Shown: positions 27,259-36,600 of the stretch, in pieces
Numbering within the stretch: the first letter of the stretch is position 1
Layout of the letters: every line of letters begins with the position of its first letter
Source: Nitrospiraceae bacterium UBA2600
Lineage (GTDB): Bacteria > Nitrospirota > Thermodesulfovibrionia > Thermodesulfovibrionales > Thermodesulfovibrionaceae
Length of the DNA stretch: 49,124 nucleotides
NCBI GenBank assembly: GCA_002339325.1
Contig: DDKK01000016.1
Span: forward strand, 1 to 49,124
Direction: 5' to 3'
Notes under the pieces: model-generated
Seen by the model: the letters and a program-made list of their open reading frames with translations, nothing else
Told to the model about the DNA's origin: nothing
The model's database searches: none
Translations under genes and position numbers: made by a program

Positions 27259-30200
27259 TTACTTTAGAAATTGCAAAATTTCCCTTTCAGGAAGAGGTTT
27301 TGAGAAGAAATATCCCTGCACCATATCACATCCCATTGACTTAAGAGTTTCATATTGTTCTTTTAATTCCACACCCTCGGCAAGTGTTTTCTTGTCAAGT
27401 CTTTTTGCCAATTCCACTATTGTCTGAACAATGGCAAGGCTTTTATTGTCAATCAAAATGTCTTTAATAAATGCTCTGTCTATTTTAATGATGTCTACGG
27501 GCAAATCTCTCAAATAAAGCATAGATGAGTAGCCCGTGCCAAAATCATCCATGGCTATTTTAGGTGAATTTTCCATTGTTTTTATCTGCCTTAAAATCTC
27601 CATCGCATATTCAGGATTGTTTATAAAAACCCTCTCGGTTATCTCAATTGTCAGTCTGTCCCTGACTTCCTCGGGGATAGAACTGAGAATAGTTAGAAAC
27701 ATGGGATTTCCAAAAGTTTTACCCGATATGTTTAGGGAAATATTCACATTCCAACTCTTTATTTTTTCTGTAACCTCCTTGACTGCCCAGTTTTCAAAGG
27801 AGTTTAAATACTGACTGTTCTCTAAATAATCAATAAAAAGGCTGGGCATGTAAATTTTATCTCCTTCAATAATTCTCACAAGAGCCTCAAAACCAGCTAC
27901 TTTTAAGTCTTGCGAATAAAAGTAAGGTTGATAGTAAAAACTGAAAAGTTCCTCTTCGGTAGCTTTTTTTATAAGATTAAAGACTTTCCACAGTTTCTCA
28001 GCCTCTTTTTCTATGTCATTATTAAAAAACTGAATTACTCCAGGACCTGATTTTTTAGCTTGTTGAAGAGTGATATCTGCTCTTTCATATAAAACTTTAA
28101 AATCCGAGCCATCCTTAGGAAAAATTGCTATGGAAGCATTAAAAAGTATATTTACTGCACTTTCTCCTACAGTAAAGACAGAGTTGTTTAATTCATAGAG
28201 CTTGGAATAGGTTTTGTATATGTCCTCAGAGGTCTCAGCCATAAGATAAATTCCGAAGCTATCTGCGGATATTCGTGCAATTATTTCAGTGGATGTAAAA
28301 GTTTTTTTAAGTCTTTCTGCAAATATTTTAAGTATTTGGTCTCCTGCCTGAATGCCGTAAATCTTGTTAACATAAGTCATATCATAAATATCTAACAAAA
28401 CCAATAAGCCTATGAACCTCGTTTCATATAATTTCTGAGAAACATTAAGCAAAAAACCATTCATATTTAAAAGACCCGTAAGAGCATCATAATTCTGAAG
28501 GATTTGGATTCTCTCTGAAAGCATTAAATTTTCCGTAACATCCTTTGCTACGGCAACAAATCTCAAGAGGTCTCCTGGAAGTTTTACAGGAATTATTTTT
28601 AAGTCAACATGAAAAATCTCTCCATTCTTCTTTCTGTTAGGAGTTATGGCATTAAAAATTTTGCCTGAAAGTATTGTGCTCCACATCTCTTTGTAAAACT
28701 CAGGCGGATTTAAGCCGGATTTAAATATTCGTGGATTTTTTCCAATTAATTCGTCTTTCCTATATCCGCTTATTCTCTCAACAGCTTCATTAACATATAC
28801 TATCTTTCCGCTTTCGTCTGTAACCAATATCCAAGTATCGGAGTTTTTAAGAGCTTCTGATATAATTGTATTCTGCCTGATTCTATCAACTCTCTCTAAA
28901 GCAAAGGATATGTCGTGTTGAATTTCTTTAAGAATAGGTAAAATTAATTCATTGAAAAATTGTGGGTAATCTGAATAAAGCTTGAGCAGGGATACAATCT
29001 TTCCGAATTTAAAAAGTGGAATAGTACATGAAGACATGAAACCTCTGCTTATCAGTTCTGAGGCGCATTTCTGCTTCTGTAGATATAACCTTGAATCTGA
29101 ATTTATCGAGATTTCTCCTTTAAACAAAGCATCAGATGTAAGAGTTTCTCCTTCTGGAATTCGATAATCGAAAACATCAAAAATACCTCTATCCTCTCCA
29201 TATCTGAAGATAGGAATAATTTCACTTTTTGCATCATTAATCTCTCCCACCCATGCCAATTTCAAATTCAGCTTTTCTACAAGGGCTACACAAATCTTAT
29301 GGTATATCTCCTCTTCTGTTAATGACTCGGTAATTATTCGGTTTATCTGCATTAGCATTTCTTTAAATCTTTCTGAGTATTTTTTTGAACTCATGTCATA
29401 GAAAACTATAAATCCGCAGTATAGCCCTCTGAAAAGAATGGTGTTAGTCAAACACTCTACAAAAACCACCGAACCATCTTTTCTCTGAAAACGAATGTCG
29501 TATATCTGAGAGAATTTTTCTCCTTTAAGCCTTCTCTTAATATTATTTACAACCATTTGTCTGTCTTCAGGATAGACAACATCTTGGCTACTCATTCTCT
29601 TTAGCTCTTCCTCCGAGTAGCCGAGAATATTTCTTGTATACTCGTTGGTGAAAATAATTCGCTCATGATAGATTATGATTCCAATATTTGGAGAGGTAAT
29701 CAGAGCTTCTGAAATATCGTGATATGCCCAGTCTCTAAGTAGGTCTTCAAGCTGACGGTAGAGAGCCTTCATGTTTTCAATCTCTTCAGAGGAGACATGT
29801 CGAAAATCTTCTATCGACAACAGAAGCTCTTTGTATTGTTCTAAAGATGGATGTATCGTAACGAAATGAGAAAGGGGAAAGCAGAAATCTCCAGAATAAT
29901 TTACCGAATAATCATGAGCCGAAAATTCATCTGGTGAGGTATAAATAAAGCCGATATCAGCCTTTCCTTTTATTACAAGCTCTGTTATTTCATCAAAATT
30001 TCTTGCAAATGTGAGTTTGAATTTTCTGTATTCCTTCTTGTGAAGCAACAGTGGCAAGAAAAAATATCTCTGATTTACCATGGCAACTCTTATAACTTCA
30101 CTTTCGGAGGTGTAATCTTTAGAGGTAATACTGCAAATGCTTCCTTCTTCGTCTCTTAGCTTACCTAAAAGCAAAAATCCTCTATCTAAAAGCTCAAGAG

Positions 30201-30393
30201 TAGTATCTGGATTTGAGTAAAAGATATGATATTTTTTGATTAGTTCTTCTGTTATAGAGAAATCGGCAAGTATCTCAATCTCGACCTTCTTTTGCAGAAC
30301 TTCAGCTATGAGACCAGCTAAATACTTCCATTTTTCAAGCTCCTTTGTCTTTATGTGGGGACAAAGGGCTAATCTTATTGTTTCTTCGGACAT
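27259..30393 (-). CDS. Large PAS/GAF/degenerate-GGDEF/EAL protein, probable c-di-GMP phosphodiesterase
   Basis: This 1044-residue protein has no signal peptide. Residues about 1-195 resemble a PhnD-like ligand-binding fold (LALCPHIKTKELEKW, then KGKADIGFIYTSPDEF). A PAS domain follows (about 225-345), then a GAF-like domain, a second PAS (VTDESGKIVYVNEAVERISG), a GGDEF domain and a C-terminal EAL domain. The GGDEF active site reads ISADSFG, so it cannot make c-di-GMP. The EAL residues are all present: FEALVRI, SLNISG, IEITE, MDDFGTGYSS, IIKID, LAEGVE and VQGYFF. It is the third gene of the ODP-MCP operon, 1 bp after the chemoreceptor. Confidence 0.9.
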   Translation of the reverse strand: MSEETIRLALCPHIKTKELEKWKYLAGLIAEVLQKKVEIEILADFSITEELIKKYHIFYSNPDTTLELLDRGFLLLGKLRDEEGSICSITSKDYTSESEVIRVAMVNQRYFFLPLLLHKKEYRKFKLTFARNFDEITELVIKGKADIGFIYTSPDEFSAHDYSVNYSGDFCFPLSHFVTIHPSLEQYKELLLSIEDFRHVSSEEIENMKALYRQLEDLLRDWAYHDISEALITSPNIGIIIYHERIIFTNEYTRNILGYSEEELKRMSSQDVVYPEDRQMVVNNIKRRLKGEKFSQIYDIRFQRKDGSVVFVECLTNTILFRGLYCGFIVFYDMSSKKYSERFKEMLMQINRIITESLTEEEIYHKICVALVEKLNLKLAWVGEINDAKSEIIPIFRYGEDRGIFDVFDYRIPEGETLTSDALFKGEISINSDSRLYLQKQKCASELISRGFMSSCTIPLFKFGKIVSLLKLYSDYPQFFNELILPILKEIQHDISFALERVDRIRQNTIISEALKNSDTWILVTDESGKIVYVNEAVERISGYRKDELIGKNPRIFKSGLNPPEFYKEMWSTILSGKIFNAITPNRKKNGEIFHVDLKIIPVKLPGDLLRFVAVAKDVTENLMLSERIQILQNYDALTGLLNMNGFLLNVSQKLYETRFIGLLVLLDIYDMTYVNKIYGIQAGDQILKIFAERLKKTFTSTEIIARISADSFGIYLMAETSEDIYKTYSKLYELNNSVFTVGESAVNILFNASIAIFPKDGSDFKVLYERADITLQQAKKSGPGVIQFFNNDIEKEAEKLWKVFNLIKKATEEELFSFYYQPYFYSQDLKVAGFEALVRIIEGDKIYMPSLFIDYLENSQYLNSFENWAVKEVTEKIKSWNVNISLNISGKTFGNPMFLTILSSIPEEVRDRLTIEITERVFINNPEYAMEILRQIKTMENSPKIAMDDFGTGYSSMLYLRDLPVDIIKIDRAFIKDILIDNKSLAIVQTIVELAKRLDKKTLAEGVELKEQYETLKSMGCDMVQGYFFSKPLPEREILQFLK

Positions 30394-30394
30394 A

Positions 30395-31270
30395 TTAGAA
30401 TTTTGTCAACTTAGAAATTTCGTCATTAACCTTTATAACTGTAGAGAAAACTTTATATGTTTCGTTTAGCATGGAAGCTGTATTAGTAATTCTTTTTGAT
30501 ACATCTGTTAATACCTGGCTTTGCTCCTCAATAGCTGTAGATAGAGTGCTTACAGCGTCTCCAACAGTGTCAGACATTGCCTTTGTCTTTTCAAAGGATT
30601 GTCTTATATTTTTCATCTCATCCTCTATACTTGAAAATAACTCTCTTATTTTTTCAACCTCTCCTACGGCATAGGTCACTCGGTCTCTAAGATTGCCGAG
30701 AATCTTGCCTATATCCTTTGTAAGAGCCTCTGTTTTCTGAGATAGCTTTCTAATCTCATCGGCCACAACTGCAAATCCTCTTCCTGCCTCACCTACCCTG
30801 GCAGCTTCAATGGATGCGTTGAGAGCAAGCAGATTTGTCTGGTCTGCCACATCAGATATGGCTGTCACCACATGGCCGATGTTCTCTGTAGCATGACCAA
30901 GGTCTCTTATGTTGTTTACAACCTCAATAATCTTGGCATTCTGAAGCTCTATGTCTCTAACTCTTTTCTCCAGTTCCTCATCCATTGCTTCATTCTGATT
31001 GACCATAGTCCTTACTTCTTCATTAATTGATGCAACACTCTTAGACATATCTCTTATTGTTACGTCAATCTCTTCCATGGCAGTGGCAATTGAAGAAACC
31101 TCGTCTTTGATTCTCGTGAAATTTGAATCAATAAGCCCCATTGTATTTGATATGGTAGAGCCTACAATATTGGATTTTATTATCCCTGAAGAGAGAGTTT
31201 TAATTAGAGAGAGATTTGTATCAACATACTTCTTGTTATCAGTATTAAGCTTTTTCTTTTTGAAAAACAT
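30395..31270 (-). CDS. Soluble methyl-accepting chemotaxis protein
   Basis: This 291-residue chemoreceptor has no transmembrane helix; it starts with a lysine-rich stretch and is helical throughout. The signalling tip is canonical: DVADQTNLLALNASIEAARV and GEAGRGFAVVADEIRKLS. Lacking a sensor domain, it probably takes its signal from a partner protein. The diiron protein gene 9 bp upstream is the obvious candidate; in spirochetes an ODP partners a soluble receptor in this way. SD AGGAGG precedes the ATG. cheA and cheW are not in the window. Confidence 0.93.
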   Translation of the reverse strand: MFFKKKKLNTDNKKYVDTNLSLIKTLSSGIIKSNIVGSTISNTMGLIDSNFTRIKDEVSSIATAMEEIDVTIRDMSKSVASINEEVRTMVNQNEAMDEELEKRVRDIELQNAKIIEVVNNIRDLGHATENIGHVVTAISDVADQTNLLALNASIEAARVGEAGRGFAVVADEIRKLSQKTEALTKDIGKILGNLRDRVTYAVGEVEKIRELFSSIEDEMKNIRQSFEKTKAMSDTVGDAVSTLSTAIEEQSQVLTDVSKRITNTASMLNETYKVFSTVIKVNDEISKLTKF

Positions 31271-31279
31271 ATGTTCCTC

Positions 31280-32068
31280 CTATCGATAAAATTCATCGGC
31301 AATATCAACGCCACACCTCAATCCACTCAGCCAGTTAAAGAATTTTTGAATGTGGTCTTTTTTGTAAATTATAGCACCGTGCTGCGGAGCAACTATATTT
31401 ATATCAAGCTTTGATACTTTTTCAAGATATTTCTTTACAACACTGTTTGAAGCAAGGTATCTACGGTGAAAACCCTCCATTAACTTCAGGTGACTTTCAA
31501 AATCTTCAACGTAAGTATATCTCTGGCCTTTAGGGAAAATGGCTGCACCTAAGTCTCCTGTAAACAGAGTTTTAGAACGAGGGTCGTAGACGTGAAAGTT
31601 TGCAACGGAGTGAAGAAAATGGGCAGGAATTATTTCCAGATAGTCACCGCCGGGAAGGCTTATTTTTCCCCCTCCCTCTTCTATGGGCACTATTTTGCTC
31701 ATATCAAATATTCCGTAGTGAGGTAAAAATCTCACCCACCACTTTGATATGTATACCTTTGCACTGGTAACGCTTAACCAAAGGGCAACACCTGAAGATA
31801 CATCGGGGTCTTGATGGGAAAAAAATAGATGCTGTATTCTATCAAGCTCTACGTATCTTGACACATTTGCCACAACTCTTGGAAAAACATGGACACCTCC
31901 AGGGTCGAGAATAACTCCTACTCCACTGTTTTCAATCAAATACTGATTTACCTGAACAAGCCCTTCCTCTTCATGTTCTTCCCATCCGAGCCATATGAAT
32001 TTATGTTTTCCATCGTCATAGAGAGTGTCTCCCCTTACAATATCAACTTCTTTACCTAAAGATGGCAT
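31280..32068 (-). CDS. Oxygen-binding diiron protein (ODP), metallo-beta-lactamase fold
   Basis: This 262-residue protein is the diiron half of a flavodiiron protein without its flavodoxin domain. The iron ligands are visible: His85, Asp87 and Asp89 in SHQDPDV, His153 in HFLHS, Asp172 in FTGDLGA and the histidine of PQHGAI. SHQDPD, with Asp in place of Glu, is the pattern of ODPs that bind O2 for sensing. As the first gene of an operon with a sensor-less chemoreceptor and a phosphodiesterase, it is likely the oxygen sensor of the set; enzymatic O2 or NO reduction is the alternative. The SD is AGGAGG. Confidence 0.85.
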   Translation of the reverse strand: MPSLGKEVDIVRGDTLYDDGKHKFIWLGWEEHEEEGLVQVNQYLIENSGVGVILDPGGVHVFPRVVANVSRYVELDRIQHLFFSHQDPDVSSGVALWLSVTSAKVYISKWWVRFLPHYGIFDMSKIVPIEEGGGKISLPGGDYLEIIPAHFLHSVANFHVYDPRSKTLFTGDLGAAIFPKGQRYTYVEDFESHLKLMEGFHRRYLASNSVVKKYLEKVSKLDINIVAPQHGAIIYKKDHIQKFFNWLSGLRCGVDIADEFYR

Positions 32069-32105
32069 AAGTTCCTCCTGTTGATTAAGAATGGATATTA
32101 CGTAA

Positions 32106-32135
32106 ATTTTAAAATAATGCAGGGAAAACTGTAAA
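32106..32135 (-). promoter_or_regulatory. Candidate promoter of the ODP-MCP-phosphodiesterase operon
   Basis: On the minus strand -35 TTTACA (32130-32135), an 18-bp spacer and -10 TAAAAT (32106-32111), 37 bp before the ODP start. The 110-bp gap to speE shows no clear terminator. Confidence 0.5.
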
Positions 32136-32178
32136 GCAAATTAATTTTTTAGGAATGTTTGGCCGTTGATTGTAATGT

Positions 32179-33078
32179 TTAATAAAAAGACAGAGGAGAG
32201 TTGTCACTTATAACAACTCCCCTATTTTCTATAACAGTTCTTATATGCTTTGGAAGAGAAAACATGGATTTATGGCTCTCTAAGTCATAAAATCTGAGTT
32301 TTCTCTCTATGAAACTCAATTTTTCATTTAATGCTTCCTCAGCCTTGCCTGGGTCTTTTCTCTTCGAAGCGATGGTAAAGCCCCATGGAGAGAAGAAGGA
32401 TGGAATATAGGCGATGTATGGTTTTACATAGGGAAAAACTTCTCTCAAGGTTCTTATGATGGATGAAAAAACCTTTAAATTTATCAACGAAGCAGATGCA
32501 GACTGGGTTACCATCATTCCGTTTTCCTTCAGACATTCCTTTACTTTCTCGTAAAATTCCTTTGTATACAGTAAAAAAGCTGGCCCTTCATCTTCAGGTT
32601 CAGGTAAATCTATTATGACTACATCGAAGTATCTACTTGTTTTTTCAATGTATGCCCTTGCATCATCTATGATTAACTTAACCCTCGGATCTTCAAATGC
32701 TTTCATGCTCCACTCTGGCAGATATTCTTTTGATATCCTTATAACAGTTTCATCAAGGTCAACCATTACCACCTCTTCTACGGGATGCTTCAGCACTTCT
32801 CTTAAAGTAGCACCTTCTCCACCACCAGCTATCAAAACTCTCTTTGCCGAATCACTAAGAAGCATTACAGGATGAACAAGTGCTTCGTGATAAATAAATT
32901 CATCGGCCTCTGCAGATTGCATCCTTCCATCGAGAAAGAGGCATTTGCCAAAGTTTCCTGCCTGAATAATCTCAATTCTCTGATAAGGAGACTTTCCTGA
33001 ATAGATTATCCCCTTCAGAGAATGGCAGAGTATTTCATCTTCTGATGTCTGCTCAATATACCATCTGGAGTTCTTCAT
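32179..33078 (-). CDS. speE: Spermidine synthase (polyamine aminopropyltransferase)
   Basis: SpeE transfers the aminopropyl group of decarboxylated SAM to putrescine. The protein has the substrate motif GIIYSGKSPYQRIEI, GRMQSAEADEFIYHEALVHP, the SAM-binding GGGEGATLREVLKH, and DVVIIDLPEPEDEGPA. I chose ATG 33078, giving MKNSRWYIEQ; an ATG at 33105 would add nine non-conserved residues and neither has a clear Shine-Dalgarno. It overlaps the upstream speD by 26 bp, so decarboxylated SAM is made and used by coupled genes. Confidence 0.94.
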   Translation of the reverse strand: MKNSRWYIEQTSEDEILCHSLKGIIYSGKSPYQRIEIIQAGNFGKCLFLDGRMQSAEADEFIYHEALVHPVMLLSDSAKRVLIAGGGEGATLREVLKHPVEEVVMVDLDETVIRISKEYLPEWSMKAFEDPRVKLIIDDARAYIEKTSRYFDVVIIDLPEPEDEGPAFLLYTKEFYEKVKECLKENGMMVTQSASASLINLKVFSSIIRTLREVFPYVKPYIAYIPSFFSPWGFTIASKRKDPGKAEEALNEKLSFIERKLRFYDLESHKSMFSLPKHIRTVIENRGVVISDNSPLSFY

Positions 33079-33460
33079 GGCATATCTTATGAGGCAACTT
33101 TTCATTATTATGAGATATTATTCCTCTTTTCATTTCTACAATAGAAGGACTTTTGCACTCAAAGGCTTCGATTATGTATTGGGCTGCAATTTCAGGTTTG
33201 ATAGTATCTCCGCATGTAAAAACATCAACAGCAGCAAAACCATACTCTGGCCATGTGTGAATAGTAAGATGCGATTCAGCGATAACAACAACACCACTGA
33301 TACCAAAGGGGCTAAATTCATGGAAATTGATGTTAATTATTGTGGCGTTTGCTTTTTTTGCTGCATCAACCAGAATGGTTTGAACACTGTCAAGATCCTT
33401 GAGGATCTCGGGGTTGCAGTTTTTTAATTCAATTAAAAGATGGGTCCCTAAAGCATACAA
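33053..33460 (-). CDS. speD: S-adenosylmethionine decarboxylase proenzyme
   Basis: SpeD supplies decarboxylated SAM for spermidine. The self-cleavage site that yields the pyruvoyl group is the Glu-Ser of AESHLTIHTWPE. I start at TTG 33460, giving MYALGTHLLIELKNC, because GGAGG lies 7-8 nt upstream and the sequence fits the family start; a GTG at 33478 would place the Shine-Dalgarno inside the gene. The protein is then 135 residues. A TTGACA promoter lies about 60-85 bp upstream. Confidence 0.95.
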   Translation of the reverse strand: MYALGTHLLIELKNCNPEILKDLDSVQTILVDAAKKANATIININFHEFSPFGISGVVVIAESHLTIHTWPEYGFAAVDVFTCGDTIKPEIAAQYIIEAFECKSPSIVEMKRGIISHNNEKLPHKICHEELQMVY

Positions 33461-33517
33461 TTTTCGCCCTCCTCCCACAGAGATGAAAACAGAGACAAAG
33501 TCCCTGCAAACTTTATA

Positions 33518-33546
33518 TATTAATGGATAATATTTTTTTTTGTCAA
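33518..33546 (-). promoter_or_regulatory. Promoter of speD-speE
   Basis: On the minus strand a perfect -35 TTGACA (33541-33546), a 17-bp A/T-rich spacer and -10 TTAATA (33518-33523); overlapping TATATA/TATAAA could serve as alternative -10 boxes. It sits in the 173-bp gap between purL and speD, which holds nothing else I can recognise. Confidence 0.6.
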
Positions 33547-33633
33547 TTTTTTTGTTGCTCGGTGTGGTTATGCTAATAAAATCTTATGGCAATATGCGCA
33601 ATGCTCAATTATGGAGGTATCCCTTTGAAAATC

Positions 33634-36600
33634 TTAAAGGCTGTCGCACCACTTTCTTGCATTCTGAAAGAGTTTAAGCCACGGAGAAACTTTTAATTTC
33701 TCCCAACCATCAGGCATCCATTGCCACTGCCACAACATGAAAGACCTCTCTGGATGAGGCATCATTGCAAGATGTCTACCATCTTCTGTGCATAAAGCAG
33801 TAATACCTAATGGAGAACCATTAGGATTAAAAGGATAAAGCTCTGTCTCATTTCCATCATCGTCAACATAACGAAGAGGTGCAAGATTCTTTTTTAGAAC
33901 ATAATCAAAAATCTCTCTGTCTGGGAAATATGCTCTTCCCTCTCCGTGCGCTATCCAAATACCTAACTGGGAGCCCTCCATTCCTCTTAGCATGATAGAC
34001 GGCGAAGGTAGTATTTTTACAGTAGCCCAGCGTGATTCAAATCTACCTGACTTATTCCATATAAAGCGAGGCTGCTTTGTATCCTCTATGCCATACCATG
34101 GAACCCATCCGATTAAGGCCATCAGTTGACAGCCATTACAAACTCCTAAACTGAAAGTATCTGTTCTCGTATAAAACTTTTCGAATTCACTCTTTAGATG
34201 AGAAAATTTAATACAACCCGCCCAACCCTTCGCTGAATCAAGAACATCGGCAAAACTAAAGCCTCCAACAAAAGCAATTCCCTTAAAATCCTCAAGAGTT
34301 ATCTTTCGGTCAATCAAATCCTGCATACACACATCCCAAGGCTCAAAGCCTGCCAAGTAAAAGGCTGCGGCCATCTCTCTATCTCCGTTACTGCCTTCTT
34401 CGCGAATAATTGCAACCTTTGGTTTTACTTTCCTCCGTAGGACAATAGATGGGGTTCTCTCAGGGATAAAATTTAATTTATAAGTTGGAGACTTTCTATG
34501 ATAGATTACCCTCTTTTCTTCGTCAACACACTCTGGATTTGCTTGAAGCCTGTCAATTCGATAACTTGTCTCTTCCCATAGGTCTCGCAGCTCTCTCATG
34601 GAATAATTAAAAATTATCTCTCCCTCATGCTCTATAGTTACAATATCTTCTTGACAGGTCTCAGCAATTTTGCTGTATGGAATACGGCTTTGCTTAAGTA
34701 AATCTTTAACTATCTTAAATTTACTATTAGATACTTCAATGAGTAGACCTGGTTCTTCACTAAAAAGCTCTTCTATTATTCCTGATTGAGAGCAATTTAG
34801 TTTAATTTTAATTCCTGAAGAACCTGAAAAAGCCATCTCAAGAAGGGCTGTTATTAGACCTCCATCGGATATGTCATGACCGGCAAGTATCAGTTTTCTA
34901 TCAATGAGTAACTGGACTAAACTGAAGGTTTTTTTAAGCAATACAGGGTCTTCAAGGTCAGGGCAATCATTGCCAAGCTGTCCAAAGCATTGAGCAAGGG
35001 CTGTTCCCCCTAATCTTCTCTTCCCTTTTGACAAATCTATGTGTATTATTAAACTCTTACCGCTTGCCTTGATATTAGGTGTTATTATTTTATTTATGTC
35101 AGGACATGGTGCATAAGCTGATATTACAAGCGTGCCTGGAGACTTAACAATCTCAATTCCCTCAGGAGTTTTCACCTTAGCTGCCATTGATAGAGAGTCC
35201 TTTCCTCCATCAATGGCTATTCCAAGTTTTATCATTAGCTCAGCCATTGCTTCTGCTGCTCTGTAGAGCCTCACACCTTCTCCAGAAAGCTTTGCTGCCC
35301 ACATCCAGTTGGCTGAGCATTTTATGTCTTCCAAGGCAGTTATTCTTGCCCATACTATATTTGTCAAGGCCTCAGTTACGGAAAGCCTTGCCATTGCCTC
35401 TGGATTTATCAATCCCTTTATTGGTTGCTCACCTATGGCATGGGCTATGCCTGTTTTGTCAAAGTAGCTCTGAGCAACAACGCATACATCTGAGACGGTA
35501 AGCCCCACAGGGCCTGCACACTGCTGCCTTACAATTAAACCTGTGACTGAGCGGTCAACTTTGTTTGTAAGGAATCTCTTTGAGCCAACAGATAAAAGTC
35601 TTAATACCCTGTTTAAAGCCTCTTTTATGGTTATGTTTTCCGGTAGTCTTAAAGGGCTGAGTTTTCTCTCTAATGTTTCAAGCCTGAATTCCTTTTTTGG
35701 TATCTCACCGAGAACATCTTTAAGATTAAAATCTACGGCAGTCAATCCTTCTTTGCTATCAAAAACTATCAGCCTGCCATCTCCTGTAACCTCTCCAATA
35801 ACTGACCACGGAAGACGCTCTCTTTCGCAAAGAAGTTTAAACGCTTCAAGACTATCTTTTTTTATCAAAAGAGCATCATTTTCTTGATATTCGGCACCCC
35901 ATATTTCAAGTACTGAAAGGCTTTCATCGCCGACTATTACTTTTCTAATATCTATTTTTGCACCTTCTGGATAGACAAGTTCTTTCACCACATTACAGTT
36001 GCCACCTGCACCTTGGTCATGAATGCTGACAATAGGATTTTTGTCTCCCAGCTCCACACATGCTCTAACAACTCTGTTGAGTTTGTTCTCCATCTCCGCA
36101 TCACCCCGTTGAACCGCATTGAAATCAAGCTCTTCACTGAGCTCTCCCGATACAACTGATGATGCTGCTCCACCACCCATTCCGATTCTGTATGCAGGTC
36201 CGCCTATCTTTACAACAAACATACCCTTCTGAGGAGAGTCTTTCTCTGTATGCCTTGAGTCTATCTGTCCGATTCCACCTGTAAACATTATTGGCTTTAC
36301 CCACTCTACTCTCTCTCCATCTTTCAATCGCATGCCAAAAGAACGTGTAAAACCTGCAATGAGAGGTTCACCAAATTTATTTCCGTAGTCAGAAGCACCA
36401 TTGCTCGCTTCTATTTCTATCTGAAGAGGATTAGCAAGATTGGTAGGATATTTAAATGAGCTATCCTCCCATGGAAGTTCATAATTAGGAATATAGAGGT
36501 TTCCCACACAATAGGCTGCTGTGCCTGCGATGGTTAATGCACCCTTACCAGTTGCGTGGACATCGCGAATTCTACCTCCTGTGCCTGTTTCTGCACCAGG

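Noticed and set aside
35187..35887. Two frames of 104 and 114 codons on the + strand
   Set aside because: Both are antisense to the well-supported purL gene and show shadow-type composition.
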